A DNA stretch of 21,723 nt, from the IMG/VR virus record IMGVR_UViG_3300010354_000790, positions 1 to 21,723 of that record, one strand, 5' to 3'. The notes beneath the pieces were generated by a model, which was given only the letters and a program-made list of their open reading frames with translations, was not told the origin of the DNA and did not search any database. Made by a program: the position numbers and the translations under genes. This DNA comes from a virus. Positions 8,128-14,112 of this stretch are shown piece by piece; position 1 is the first letter of the stretch, and every line of letters starts with the position of its first letter.

Positions 8128-8708
8128 CACACGTATTCGACGAACTGTATTATAAATCAAATAACTACGTGGACTATCTTTCTAAAAAAGAAAGATATGT
8201 TAGAACCGCTGAAGAAATTTATTCTAATTTTAAAAAATTTAGTGTTATTAATCAAGAATCTTTTATTTTAGATTACGGTTGTAGTTTAGGATTTTTAATA
8301 AAAGGATTTGAAAAGTTAGGATTTAATAATATATTTGGATATGATATTTCAGAATGGGCCACAGAACAAGCTAAAAAATTAGACTGTAAATTAATAACTT
8401 CCTTAGAAGGAAATTATGATTTAGGAATTTTTTTAGACGTGTTAGAGCATATGGAAGACTCGGATATACGGACACTGTTTAATAAAATAAATTTTAAAAA
8501 TGTTTTAGTTAGAATTCCGTGTTCTGTTACTACAGATCCTAGCAGATTTTATTTAGAGATTTCTAGAAAAGATCCTACTCATATAAATTGTAAAACAGAT
8601 GAGGACTGGATTAAGTTTTTTGAGGAACTAGGGTTTAAAAGACATTTCAGAATAAACATGTCTACCATTTACGATTCTCCAGGATGTTTTTGTTGTTTAT
8701 TTGTTTAA
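8124..8708 (+). CDS. Class I SAM-dependent methyltransferase (Methyltransf_11/12-like)
   Basis: A 194-residue methyltransferase. Motif I is ILDYGCSLG (48-56), motif II GYDIS (72-76) and motif IV DVLEHM (105-110), the pattern of small-molecule methyltransferases that include ubiquinone/sugar/SAM-dependent 'type 11' enzymes. The C-terminus ends in an unusual Cys-rich tail (GCFCCLFV), which might bind metal or simply be hydrophobic. Its ATG lies inside the radical SAM stop (ATGA overlap). Four bases after its own stop begins a GT-B glycosyltransferase. The family and context point to methylation of a sugar or a radical SAM product. It is not obviously related to the two methyltransferases at the left end beyond the shared fold. 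Confidence 0.78.
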   Translation: MTHVFDELYYKSNNYVDYLSKKERYVRTAEEIYSNFKKFSVINQESFILDYGCSLGFLIKGFEKLGFNNIFGYDISEWATEQAKKLDCKLITSLEGNYDLGIFLDVLEHMEDSDIRTLFNKINFKNVLVRIPCSVTTDPSRFYLEISRKDPTHINCKTDEDWIKFFEELGFKRHFRINMSTIYDSPGCFCCLFV

Positions 8709-8712
8709 TTTT

Positions 8713-9705
8713 ATGAAATCAGAATGTTATATAGATACTACTGTTCATTTTATTGCAAGTAAATTCAGAGAATGGAGAGCTAGTCACAGACTTAGAGGAC
8801 AACTAATAGCAGAACAACTTGTTTCTCAAAGTATAAAATCTGTTTATGGAAATAATATAGGTAACATACAAAAAAATGATATAATTGTTTTTTTAAAGAA
8901 CAGTACTGTAGATCAAATTGAGTTTGCTAAAGAAAAACAGGCAATTACTGTATATGATATATGTGATAACAAATTTGAAGAAAATCCGGACATAGAAGAA
9001 TGTGCTAAACATGCAGATTATATAACTTGTAATTCTAATGTGATGAAAGAAGAAATATATTCTAGATTGCAAAAAGATTCAGTAGTTATCCCTGACCCTT
9101 TTGAAAGATATATATTACCTATACAGTTTGCTCCACATAAATCTGTTCGACTACTATGGTTCGGAAGCGGATCAAGCTTAGGATATGTTAATTGGCATGA
9201 AGTTTGGAAAAAATTAGAAACAAGAATTGTAGATTATGAACTTACAATACTTACGGCTGAAGCTGAAAAATTTAAACAAAAGACTATTAGTAGAATTAGA
9301 AAAGCAGAAAAAAAACTAGGAAATATCAATCTAGACAAAATTAAGTTTGAAGAATGGTCTTGGCAAGATCAGCAGAAGCATCTAATTAGCACCGATATAA
9401 TTTTTATTCCTTTTGATATTGAACATCATCGAACAAAAACTAAAAGTTCTACTAGAGTAATAGATTCATTGATTTCTGGAAAATTTGTAATAACTTCTGA
9501 AATCGAAAGCTACAAAGAGTTTTCTAATTTTATTTGGACCAAAGACTACATTAAGGGTATAACTTGGGCATTGGAAAATCCTCATCAAGTTTCACAAATG
9601 ATTAGTCAAGGACAAAAATATGTACTAGAAAATTATTCGGTTGAAAAAATTACCGATCGATGGATAAAATTTTTTATATCAATTAAAAATGACAAAAATT
9701 TTTGA
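8713..9705 (+). CDS. GT-B (GT4-like) glycosyltransferase
   Basis: A 330-residue GT-B glycosyltransferase-like protein. The N-terminal acceptor half contains FREWRASHRLRGQ (18-30) and YDICDNK (81-87). The C-terminal half begins with RLLWFGSGSS (146-155), the usual first strand of the donor domain. It continues to RTKTKSSTRVIDSLISGKFV (240-259), which occupies the place of the family's E-x7-E loop but has Ser/Thr/Lys residues where the first Glu usually stands. The ATG at 8713 gives the most likely start; a TTG at 8701 would overlap the previous stop. It overlaps the next small gene by 17 bp. It probably transfers a sugar in the same pathway as the radical SAM and methyltransferase genes, but donor and acceptor are unknown, and the altered loop weakens any claim of catalysis. 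Confidence 0.65.
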   Translation: MKSECYIDTTVHFIASKFREWRASHRLRGQLIAEQLVSQSIKSVYGNNIGNIQKNDIIVFLKNSTVDQIEFAKEKQAITVYDICDNKFEENPDIEECAKHADYITCNSNVMKEEIYSRLQKDSVVIPDPFERYILPIQFAPHKSVRLLWFGSGSSLGYVNWHEVWKKLETRIVDYELTILTAEAEKFKQKTISRIRKAEKKLGNINLDKIKFEEWSWQDQQKHLISTDIIFIPFDIEHHRTKTKSSTRVIDSLISGKFVITSEIESYKEFSNFIWTKDYIKGITWALENPHQVSQMISQGQKYVLENYSVEKITDRWIKFFISIKNDKNF

Positions 9706-9910
9706 AAGCCCAGACGGCGGCAAAACTGTCTATCAAAGAGAATTTAATAAGGTAGAAAGAACTCAAATTAAGAGTGAAGGAATAGAAGATTTGAGAGAAC
9801 ACCAATTATGGCACGAAATCAGGCAAGCTGCTAAGACGAATCCAACATTGAAAAAAGCTTGTGACAATGTTAAAATGTTATATAGATTAAGTGTGGATAA
9901 ACCCTTGTGA
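9689..9910 (+). CDS. Small conserved phage protein, unknown function
   Basis: A 73-residue soluble, charged protein. It starts MTKIFESPDGGKTVY, a recognisable opening of a small family seen in T4-like marine phages, for which I know no function. The N-terminal third looks like a beta hairpin; the rest (EHQLWHEIRQAAKTNPTLKK, about 37-56) is helical. No membrane segment, cysteine cluster or nucleic-acid motif is visible. It overlaps the glycosyltransferase by 17 bp and the oxygenase-like gene by 4 bp (GTGA), opening a run of eight overlapping genes that goes on to replication-type proteins. Confidence 0.7.
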   Translation: MTKIFESPDGGKTVYQREFNKVERTQIKSEGIEDLREHQLWHEIRQAAKTNPTLKKACDNVKMLYRLSVDKPL

Positions 9911-10416
9911 TAAATTCAGATGATTGTTTTAAACGACTTAATGCAAAGTCTATCTTTATAGGCAAAAATTTTACTAGGCTATTGGCAGATGCCGAGTGGG
10001 TATGCAATTACGGATTTAATAATTTTCTCATACCAGAATCACTTTGGAAATTAGAACCAATTCTTAAAAAAATTGATTATCAATTTCCTATCGAATGTTG
10101 TGTAGTTTTGCATATTCCTCCAAATACTATGTACAATTGGCATAATGATATCGAAAGAGGCTTGAGTATCAACATGAAGTTGTGTAATAATACGACTAGT
10201 CATACACTGTTCGGAGTTTCTGTAGATAGTTATTCAGATGAAATTATCGAATTGAAATACGAAGAAGATTATTTTTATTTGTTTAATACTCAAAATAAAC
10301 ATTGTGTTATAAATTTTGAAAAAGACAGATATATGTTTTCAGTAATTTTTAAACAAAAACAAGAACTAAAATATACAGTTGTTTACGACTGGTGCAAACA
10401 AAATGGAATGTATTAA
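9907..10416 (+). CDS. 2OG-Fe(II) oxygenase-like protein (Asp/Asn hydroxylase-like)
   Basis: A 169-residue double-stranded beta-helix protein resembling small 2-oxoglutarate/Fe(II) oxygenases. The iron triad is visible as H79-x-D81 in NWHNDI and H132 in NKHCVINF, and R141 in RYMFSVIF is the likely 2OG anchor, with the expected spacing. A proline-rich PPNTMYNWH segment precedes the HxD motif, as in aspartyl-hydroxylase-like phage proteins. The start is a GTG at 9907 embedded in the previous stop (GTGA); no ATG lies nearby. The next gene begins on the last base of its stop (TAATG). Substrates of such phage enzymes are unknown; protein side chains or modified bases are both possible. Confidence 0.65.
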   Translation: MINSDDCFKRLNAKSIFIGKNFTRLLADAEWVCNYGFNNFLIPESLWKLEPILKKIDYQFPIECCVVLHIPPNTMYNWHNDIERGLSINMKLCNNTTSHTLFGVSVDSYSDEIIELKYEEDYFYLFNTQNKHCVINFEKDRYMFSVIFKQKQELKYTVVYDWCKQNGMY

Positions 10417-10892
10417 TGTCTGAAAAAATTGAATTGAAGGAAAAATTAGCAGCAGTTGATTTAAATGTTAAATCCCTTTGGGATGAAATTGACGACGATC
10501 AACGTAAACACTTAAAAAGTGAATTTTTTATTCTTAATAGATATATAAGCAATATAAAGTCCGGAACCAGAGAAGAAAAAGAACATTTTGTGTTAACGGT
10601 TAATGAGTATTTTAACAAACACTGGAATACTCTGCAAAAACATCCTAAACTACTTTGGAATTTATTGTGTATGTGTAGTTATGAAAGTAGGAAACTATTT
10701 TATCACGAATGGATTGGATTTAAAAATAAAAAAGTAAAAAATAAAACTATTAAATTTCTTTTAGAGATATATCCTAATCGAAAACAAGACGAATTAGAAT
10801 TAATGAGTTTTATTTTAACCGACAAAGAATGTGAAGAGCTAGCTAGAAATCACGGTTATAGTGATCAACAAATTAAAACACTTTTTAAATGA
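10416..10892 (+). CDS. Possible phage sliding-clamp loader A subunit (gp62-like)
   Basis: A 158-residue helical protein. It shows the general pattern of the small clamp-loader subunit of marine T4-like phages rather than T4 gp62 itself: EFFILNRYISN (36-46), FVLTVNEYFNKHW (58-70), then a lysine/arginine-rich segment around IGFKNKKVKNK (100-110) and a C-terminal helix ending HGYSDQQIKTLFK. The family partner, the gp44 ATPase, is not in this window, which is unusual since gp44 and gp62 are normally adjacent. This subunit may therefore be a paralogue or an unrelated helical protein. The ATG shares one base with the upstream stop (TAATG), and its own stop overlaps the next gene by 4 bp. A profile search against the Phage_clamp_A family would decide. 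Confidence 0.4.
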   Translation: MSEKIELKEKLAAVDLNVKSLWDEIDDDQRKHLKSEFFILNRYISNIKSGTREEKEHFVLTVNEYFNKHWNTLQKHPKLLWNLLCMCSYESRKLFYHEWIGFKNKKVKNKTIKFLLEIYPNRKQDELELMSFILTDKECEELARNHGYSDQQIKTLFK

Positions 10893-11581
10893 TGCTTTTG
10901 AAAACAGACGAATATATTTGTTCGCATTGTCAAACAAAGTTTACAAAAGAAAAAACTTTGATAGTGCATATGTGCGAACAAAAACGCCGTCATCTTGCCA
11001 AAGAAGAAAAACATGTTATAATGGGGTTGTATGCATTTAACAAGTTTTATCAATTATCACAAAAAACCGTAGAACAAAAAACTTATGATGAATTTGCCAA
11101 AAGCTCTTACTATAATGCCTTCGTAAAATTTGGAAGTTTTATTTCAAACATTAACCCGTTATACCCTGAAAAATTTTTAGAATATGTTATTCGTAGTGGA
11201 GTAAAATTAGATCATTGGTGCAAAGAAGAATTATATGAAAAATATATAGTACATCTTTTACAACATGAATCAGTGGAAACTGCACTAGAAAGATCAATCC
11301 AAACTATGTCGTTGTGGGCGGAAAAAAATAATAGTGTTTGGAATCATTATTTTGCGTTCGTGAGCACTAATAGAGCTATGTTTGATATTAAAGATGGTAA
11401 AATTAGCCCTTGGCTTTTATTGAATTGCGATAGCGGTAAAACATTACTAAATCAATTTGATGATGTACAACTATCGGCAATAAGTAATATTATTGATCCT
11501 GTATTTTGGGTTAAGAAGTTTAAGAATCAAAAAGAAGATTTAATTCTAGTAAAATCTGTGGTCAAGGAGTCCACTTTATGA
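10889..11581 (+). CDS. Zinc-finger phage protein, unknown function
   Basis: A 230-residue protein with one N-terminal zinc-finger-like module: C11-x2-C14, then H27 and C29, embedded in YICSHCQTKF and LIVHMCEQKRR, followed by a basic patch fit for nucleic acid. The remainder is a largely helical domain with a notable GKISPWLLLNCDSGKTLL (about 172-189) near the C-terminus. The latter looks superficially like a P-loop but lacks the G-x4-GK[ST] spacing. It resembles a conserved family of marine T4-like phages, for which I know no assay. Its ATG overlaps the preceding stop (ATGATG), and the next gene again overlaps by 4 bp. DNA or RNA binding in replication or transcription is inferred from the finger and the neighbours. 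Confidence 0.65.
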   Translation: MMLLKTDEYICSHCQTKFTKEKTLIVHMCEQKRRHLAKEEKHVIMGLYAFNKFYQLSQKTVEQKTYDEFAKSSYYNAFVKFGSFISNINPLYPEKFLEYVIRSGVKLDHWCKEELYEKYIVHLLQHESVETALERSIQTMSLWAEKNNSVWNHYFAFVSTNRAMFDIKDGKISPWLLLNCDSGKTLLNQFDDVQLSAISNIIDPVFWVKKFKNQKEDLILVKSVVKESTL

Positions 11582-11760
11582 GCGAAAACATTATGAGTGA
11601 TCTAGCAGAATTAAGTATGCAAGTAATTGTAAGTGAGCGAGATAATTCTGTTTATGTTAAATTAGAAGGATTTGACGATTTAGACGATGCCGAAAGTTAT
11701 GCAGAATTTTTATCAAAAAATCTTCCTCTGTTACTTTTTGAATCTGAAATAATACACTAA
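11578..11760 (+). CDS. Small acidic phage protein, unknown function
   Basis: A 60-residue, strongly acidic protein with a simple beta-beta-alpha look: a strand SMQVIVSERDNSVYVKLEGF (13-32), then DDLDDAESYAEFLSKNLPLL. No cysteine cluster or membrane segment is visible. It is coupled at both ends: 4-bp overlap with the zinc-finger gene and 1-bp overlap (TAATG) with the DnaE-like gene. Together with the next gene it could form one functional unit, for example as an accessory or inhibitor of the mini-polymerase-like protein. That is inference from position only. Confidence 0.65.
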   Translation: MSENIMSDLAELSMQVIVSERDNSVYVKLEGFDDLDDAESYAEFLSKNLPLLLFESEIIH

Positions 11761-12341
11761 TGCCTGATATTGATATTGATTTAGCTGATAGAACATTAGT
11801 TCTTGATAAAATAAAATATATTTCTGCTTCTATAAAAGAAGATAGAAACAATTTTAAAAAACATAATACAGGCATTTACTGTACGCAGATTCCACACAAC
11901 CCTATTGACAATCTTGCAAATATCGCATACAAAGAAGCAGAAGATCGAGGCTACTTTAAGATAGATTTACTAAATGTAAATTTATATAAAGATGTTAAAG
12001 ACGAAGCGCATCTCATAGAACTTATGGAGACAGAACCATTATGGGACCTATTAGAGCAAGACGATTTCACAAACCTACTGTTCCATATAAACGGCCATGG
12101 AAATATCTTAAGAACAATGAAACCGAAGAGTCTGGAACAACTTGCAGCAATACTAGCTATGATCAGGCCAGCCAAGAGATATCTGATAGGTCAAGATTGG
12201 AATGTAGTGATGGCGGAGGTTTGGAAAAAACCAGAAAATGATGAATATTATTTTAAAAAAGCTCATGCTATAGCCTATGCACAAGCAATTATAGTACAAA
12301 TGAATTTAATTTGTTCTCAAATTAGTATAGAATTTTCATGA
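11760..12341 (+). CDS. Miniature DNA polymerase III alpha (DnaE-like) catalytic-core relative
   Basis: A 193-residue protein with, in correct order, the hallmark motifs of the bacterial C-family polymerase DnaE/PolC compressed into one short chain. PDIDIDLADR at 2-11 matches the palm motif PDxDxD that bears two catalytic aspartates. KKHNTGIY at 33-40 matches the DnaE K-x-H-A-G-G segment. GYFKIDLLN at 64-72 matches K-x-D-F-L-G with the third catalytic aspartate (here D69). LLFHINGHGNILRTMKPKSL then IRPAKR (135-140) match the finger segment ending A-L-x-RPG. YYFKKAHAIAYA at 163-174 matches N-K-S-H-A-x-AYA. PHP domain, thumb, clamp-binding region and OB domain are absent; cellular DnaE has about 1,160 residues. 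It starts on the last base of the preceding stop and overlaps the next gene by 4 bp. Whether it polymerises DNA, binds nucleotides or only regulates is unknown. Confidence 0.8.
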   Translation: MPDIDIDLADRTLVLDKIKYISASIKEDRNNFKKHNTGIYCTQIPHNPIDNLANIAYKEAEDRGYFKIDLLNVNLYKDVKDEAHLIELMETEPLWDLLEQDDFTNLLFHINGHGNILRTMKPKSLEQLAAILAMIRPAKRYLIGQDWNVVMAEVWKKPENDEYYFKKAHAIAYAQAIIVQMNLICSQISIEFS

Positions 12342-12886
12342 AATGTTTTGCGATAACATTGCCTGATAATTCTTCAGCTCTTAGACAGTTCGAAAGATGT
12401 AGAAATATTGCTGCTAAGTTTGATCTAGTTGTAGAAAAATTTGATGCAATAGTTGGACAAACTCTTACTATCAAAGACTTTGAAAAAGAGGGTCTTAACT
12501 TACTGCCGCATACTAGAATATATAAAAAACCAAAGTTCTTAGGCACATTTATGAGCCATTATATCTTGTGGAAATTGTGCGCATCTGATAATGAAAATTA
12601 TGTAATTTTAGAGTCTGATGCAGTACTAACTGACTCGATTCCTAATCTAGACTTGTCCTCGCATGTGATCAAACTACATTTAGACAAGGGCACCGAAACA
12701 AGTAACGTAACAGGTAGATGGAGTAAAGGAAGCTATGCGTATGCTTTAAGTCCTGCACTGGCACAGCAATTAATAGATGGAATAAAAGCTAAAAATGTGA
12801 AACCTTCTGATGTTTGTATAGGGGATGCTATAGTACCTTGGAGACATTATCATATTGATCTAGTTCAACATGTAGCTACAGTTTAA
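12338..12886 (+). CDS. Short GT25-like glycosyltransferase
   Basis: A 182-residue, shorter relative of the GT25-like protein at 6304-6990. It has VVEKFDAIVG (31-40), GTFMSHYILW (69-78; family G-C-x-x-S-H), LESDAVL (91-97; family acidic metal site), KGSYAYALSP (130-139) and a late acidic PSDVCIGDA (156-164). The two proteins align motif by motif, but this one lacks about 45 residues between the acidic site and the GSYAY segment, so it may be a minimal catalytic core or be inactive. It closes the run of overlapping genes (ATGA with the DnaE-like gene) and ends on a TTAA shared with the stop of the opposite-strand gene, so the two genes converge on the same bases. Confidence 0.65.
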   Translation: MKCFAITLPDNSSALRQFERCRNIAAKFDLVVEKFDAIVGQTLTIKDFEKEGLNLLPHTRIYKKPKFLGTFMSHYILWKLCASDNENYVILESDAVLTDSIPNLDLSSHVIKLHLDKGTETSNVTGRWSKGSYAYALSPALAQQLIDGIKAKNVKPSDVCIGDAIVPWRHYHIDLVQHVATV

Positions 12887-13260
12887 CGCTTAGGATTTCT
12901 TACTAACTGCACACTTTTACGTTTAACACGTTTTATAGATAGATTCAGTAAATTTACTACAGGGCCTAAAATTATTCTAACATCTTTGCTGTTAAAAGTT
13001 TTTATAGCATATCTGTAGGGTTCTATTTCTTTTCTTAGGAAGATATTAATTGGTACTTGCCTATTCGATTCCCACCACCAAATTTCACCTATTTCTAGAA
13101 GTCCTGCTTTGTGCTCTTGCGTTTTTATAACGCCCAAGTCAAAAAAACTAGTGACAAACTGATCTTGGTTGATAATGATTCCGACGTATTCATTTTCTCC
13201 ATAATGAATAACCGAAATGAAGGGTAATTGTTCTTGTATGTTTTCTCTTAATTTTGCCAT
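12883..13260 (-). CDS. Conserved T4-like phage protein, unknown function (single minus-strand gene)
   Basis: A 125-residue basic protein starting MAKLRENIQEQL at 13260. A longer reading from 13287 would add nine residues overlapping the divergent gene and is less likely. Strands FISVIHYG, YVGIIIN and GEIWWWES precede a C-terminal basic tail rich in Lys/Arg (NLSIKRVKRKSVQLVRNPKR, 106-125). It looks like a small beta protein with a nucleic-acid- or membrane-facing tail, and resembles a family recurring in marine T4-like phages. No function is known to me. It is the only minus-strand gene in the middle of the window. A TATAAATA octamer on its strand at 13307-13300 could drive it as a late gene. 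No Shine-Dalgarno is visible. Confidence 0.68.
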   Translation of the reverse strand: MAKLRENIQEQLPFISVIHYGENEYVGIIINQDQFVTSFFDLGVIKTQEHKAGLLEIGEIWWWESNRQVPINIFLRKEIEPYRYAIKTFNSKDVRIILGPVVNLLNLSIKRVKRKSVQLVRNPKR

Positions 13261-13265
13261 AAATA
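13258..13265 (+). promoter_or_regulatory. T4-type late promoter candidate, CATAAATA, for the structural gene
   Basis: The string CATAAATACTG differs from the T4 late consensus TATAAATA by one base. It lies 16 bp before the ATG of a virion-type gene, where a late promoter is expected. It overlaps the start codon of the minus-strand gene. Confidence 0.45.
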
Positions 13266-13281
13266 CTGTGGGACTAACCAA

Positions 13282-14103
13282 ATGCAAAAAATTTCAACTT
13301 ATTTATATCGAAATAGAGTCTTTGTCATAGCCGATATGGCTTGCTTTCCTGTGGAGTGGCGACTAGTGTACCAGAGAACAATTAAAATCTATAAAGGCAT
13401 GGAAAACATCATAGAATTTGATGTTAGGAATGCTGATCAAAAACGTGTGCCTATCAATGGTTTAACAATGAAATGTCTAATTATGGATAGAAACAATGAG
13501 GAAATTCTGACAGCTGAAGTTGACACTAATGCAGTCAACTGTAGTACAGGTATAGGAATTTTGATGTTAGATGCAAATGATCTAAATCATATAGACCCCC
13601 AATTCTTAAAATACACACTGTATATAGAAAATGTAGATGGCAGTAAAACACCTGTATACGGCGACACACAATTTGGACTAGGAGGCACTATCGAATTCAT
13701 CGGAGGAGTATTACCCCAAGCACCGGCTCCTCAGATAATCGATGCATTCAATTATGTTAATAATGACAATTTGTTAAATCCTACTAATGTTACTTATTTT
13801 AGCGAAGCAGTCGAAGTTCACCCGAAAAATAGAATCGGCGAGTCTCATACTGTAAGCTTAGAATTTAAAGTAACTAATCTTGATGCTGAAATTAAAGTTC
13901 AAATGACCACAGATGTTGTTGTCAGCACTGCTACAACATGGGTAGATTTAGAAACGTTTATAGTAACACCGTCGACTGATACGATTTCTAAACATTATCA
14001 AGAAGTGGATGATTTTAGTAATAATATTGGTTGGTTAAGAATCGAATATACTCCAACTAGCACTAACACCGGAAAAATTGACAAAATATTAGTAAGATCA
14101 TAA
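13282..14103 (+). CDS. Virion structural protein candidate (BppU-like N-terminus)
   Basis: A 273-residue beta-rich protein. The N-terminal part (about 28-65) reads as an immunoglobulin-like or baseplate-upper-protein domain: QRTIKIYKG then NIIEFDVRNADQKRVPING, the pattern seen in BppU-type tail/baseplate proteins and in structural proteins of cyanophage-like T4 relatives. The C-terminal half (from about 165) is Thr/Val/Asn-rich with SLEFKVTNLDAEIKVQ and GWLRIEYTP, looking like a jelly-roll or fibre domain. No signal peptide or membrane segment is visible. It is preceded by a late-promoter-like CATAAATA and a weak GGGA, consistent with late expression. A structural assignment is likely; whether baseplate, neck or fibre is not resolved. 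Confidence 0.6.
   Translation: MQKISTYLYRNRVFVIADMACFPVEWRLVYQRTIKIYKGMENIIEFDVRNADQKRVPINGLTMKCLIMDRNNEEILTAEVDTNAVNCSTGIGILMLDANDLNHIDPQFLKYTLYIENVDGSKTPVYGDTQFGLGGTIEFIGGVLPQAPAPQIIDAFNYVNNDNLLNPTNVTYFSEAVEVHPKNRIGESHTVSLEFKVTNLDAEIKVQMTTDVVVSTATTWVDLETFIVTPSTDTISKHYQEVDDFSNNIGWLRIEYTPTSTNTGKIDKILVRS
13300..13307 (-). promoter_or_regulatory. T4-type late promoter candidate, TATAAATA, minus strand
   Basis: An exact TATAAATA on the minus strand lies 39 bp upstream of the ATG at 13260. The initiation point predicted from T4 geometry (about 7 nt downstream, near 13293) gives a leader of about 33 nt. The octamer is inside the coding start of the opposite gene, so a chance occurrence cannot be excluded. 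Confidence 0.4.
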
Positions 14104-14106
14104 AAT
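14078..14106 (+). promoter_or_regulatory. Sigma-70-like promoter (TTGACA, 17 bp, TAAAAT) for the primase operon
   Basis: A perfect -35 TTGACA at 14078-14083, a 17-bp spacer and a -10 TAAAAT at 14101-14106 (one mismatch to TATAAT). The -35 is inside the last codons of the structural gene and the -10 overlaps its stop. The predicted transcription start is about 14113, at the primase ATG, so the message would have no leader, with the same geometry as the promoter at 2775-2803. Confidence 0.65.
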
Positions 14107-14112
14107 GTATCT

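Noticed and set aside
11172-11490. P-loop-like CDSGKT in the zinc-finger protein
   Set aside because: Lacks the G-x4-G-K-[ST] spacing and any Walker B; treated as coincidence.
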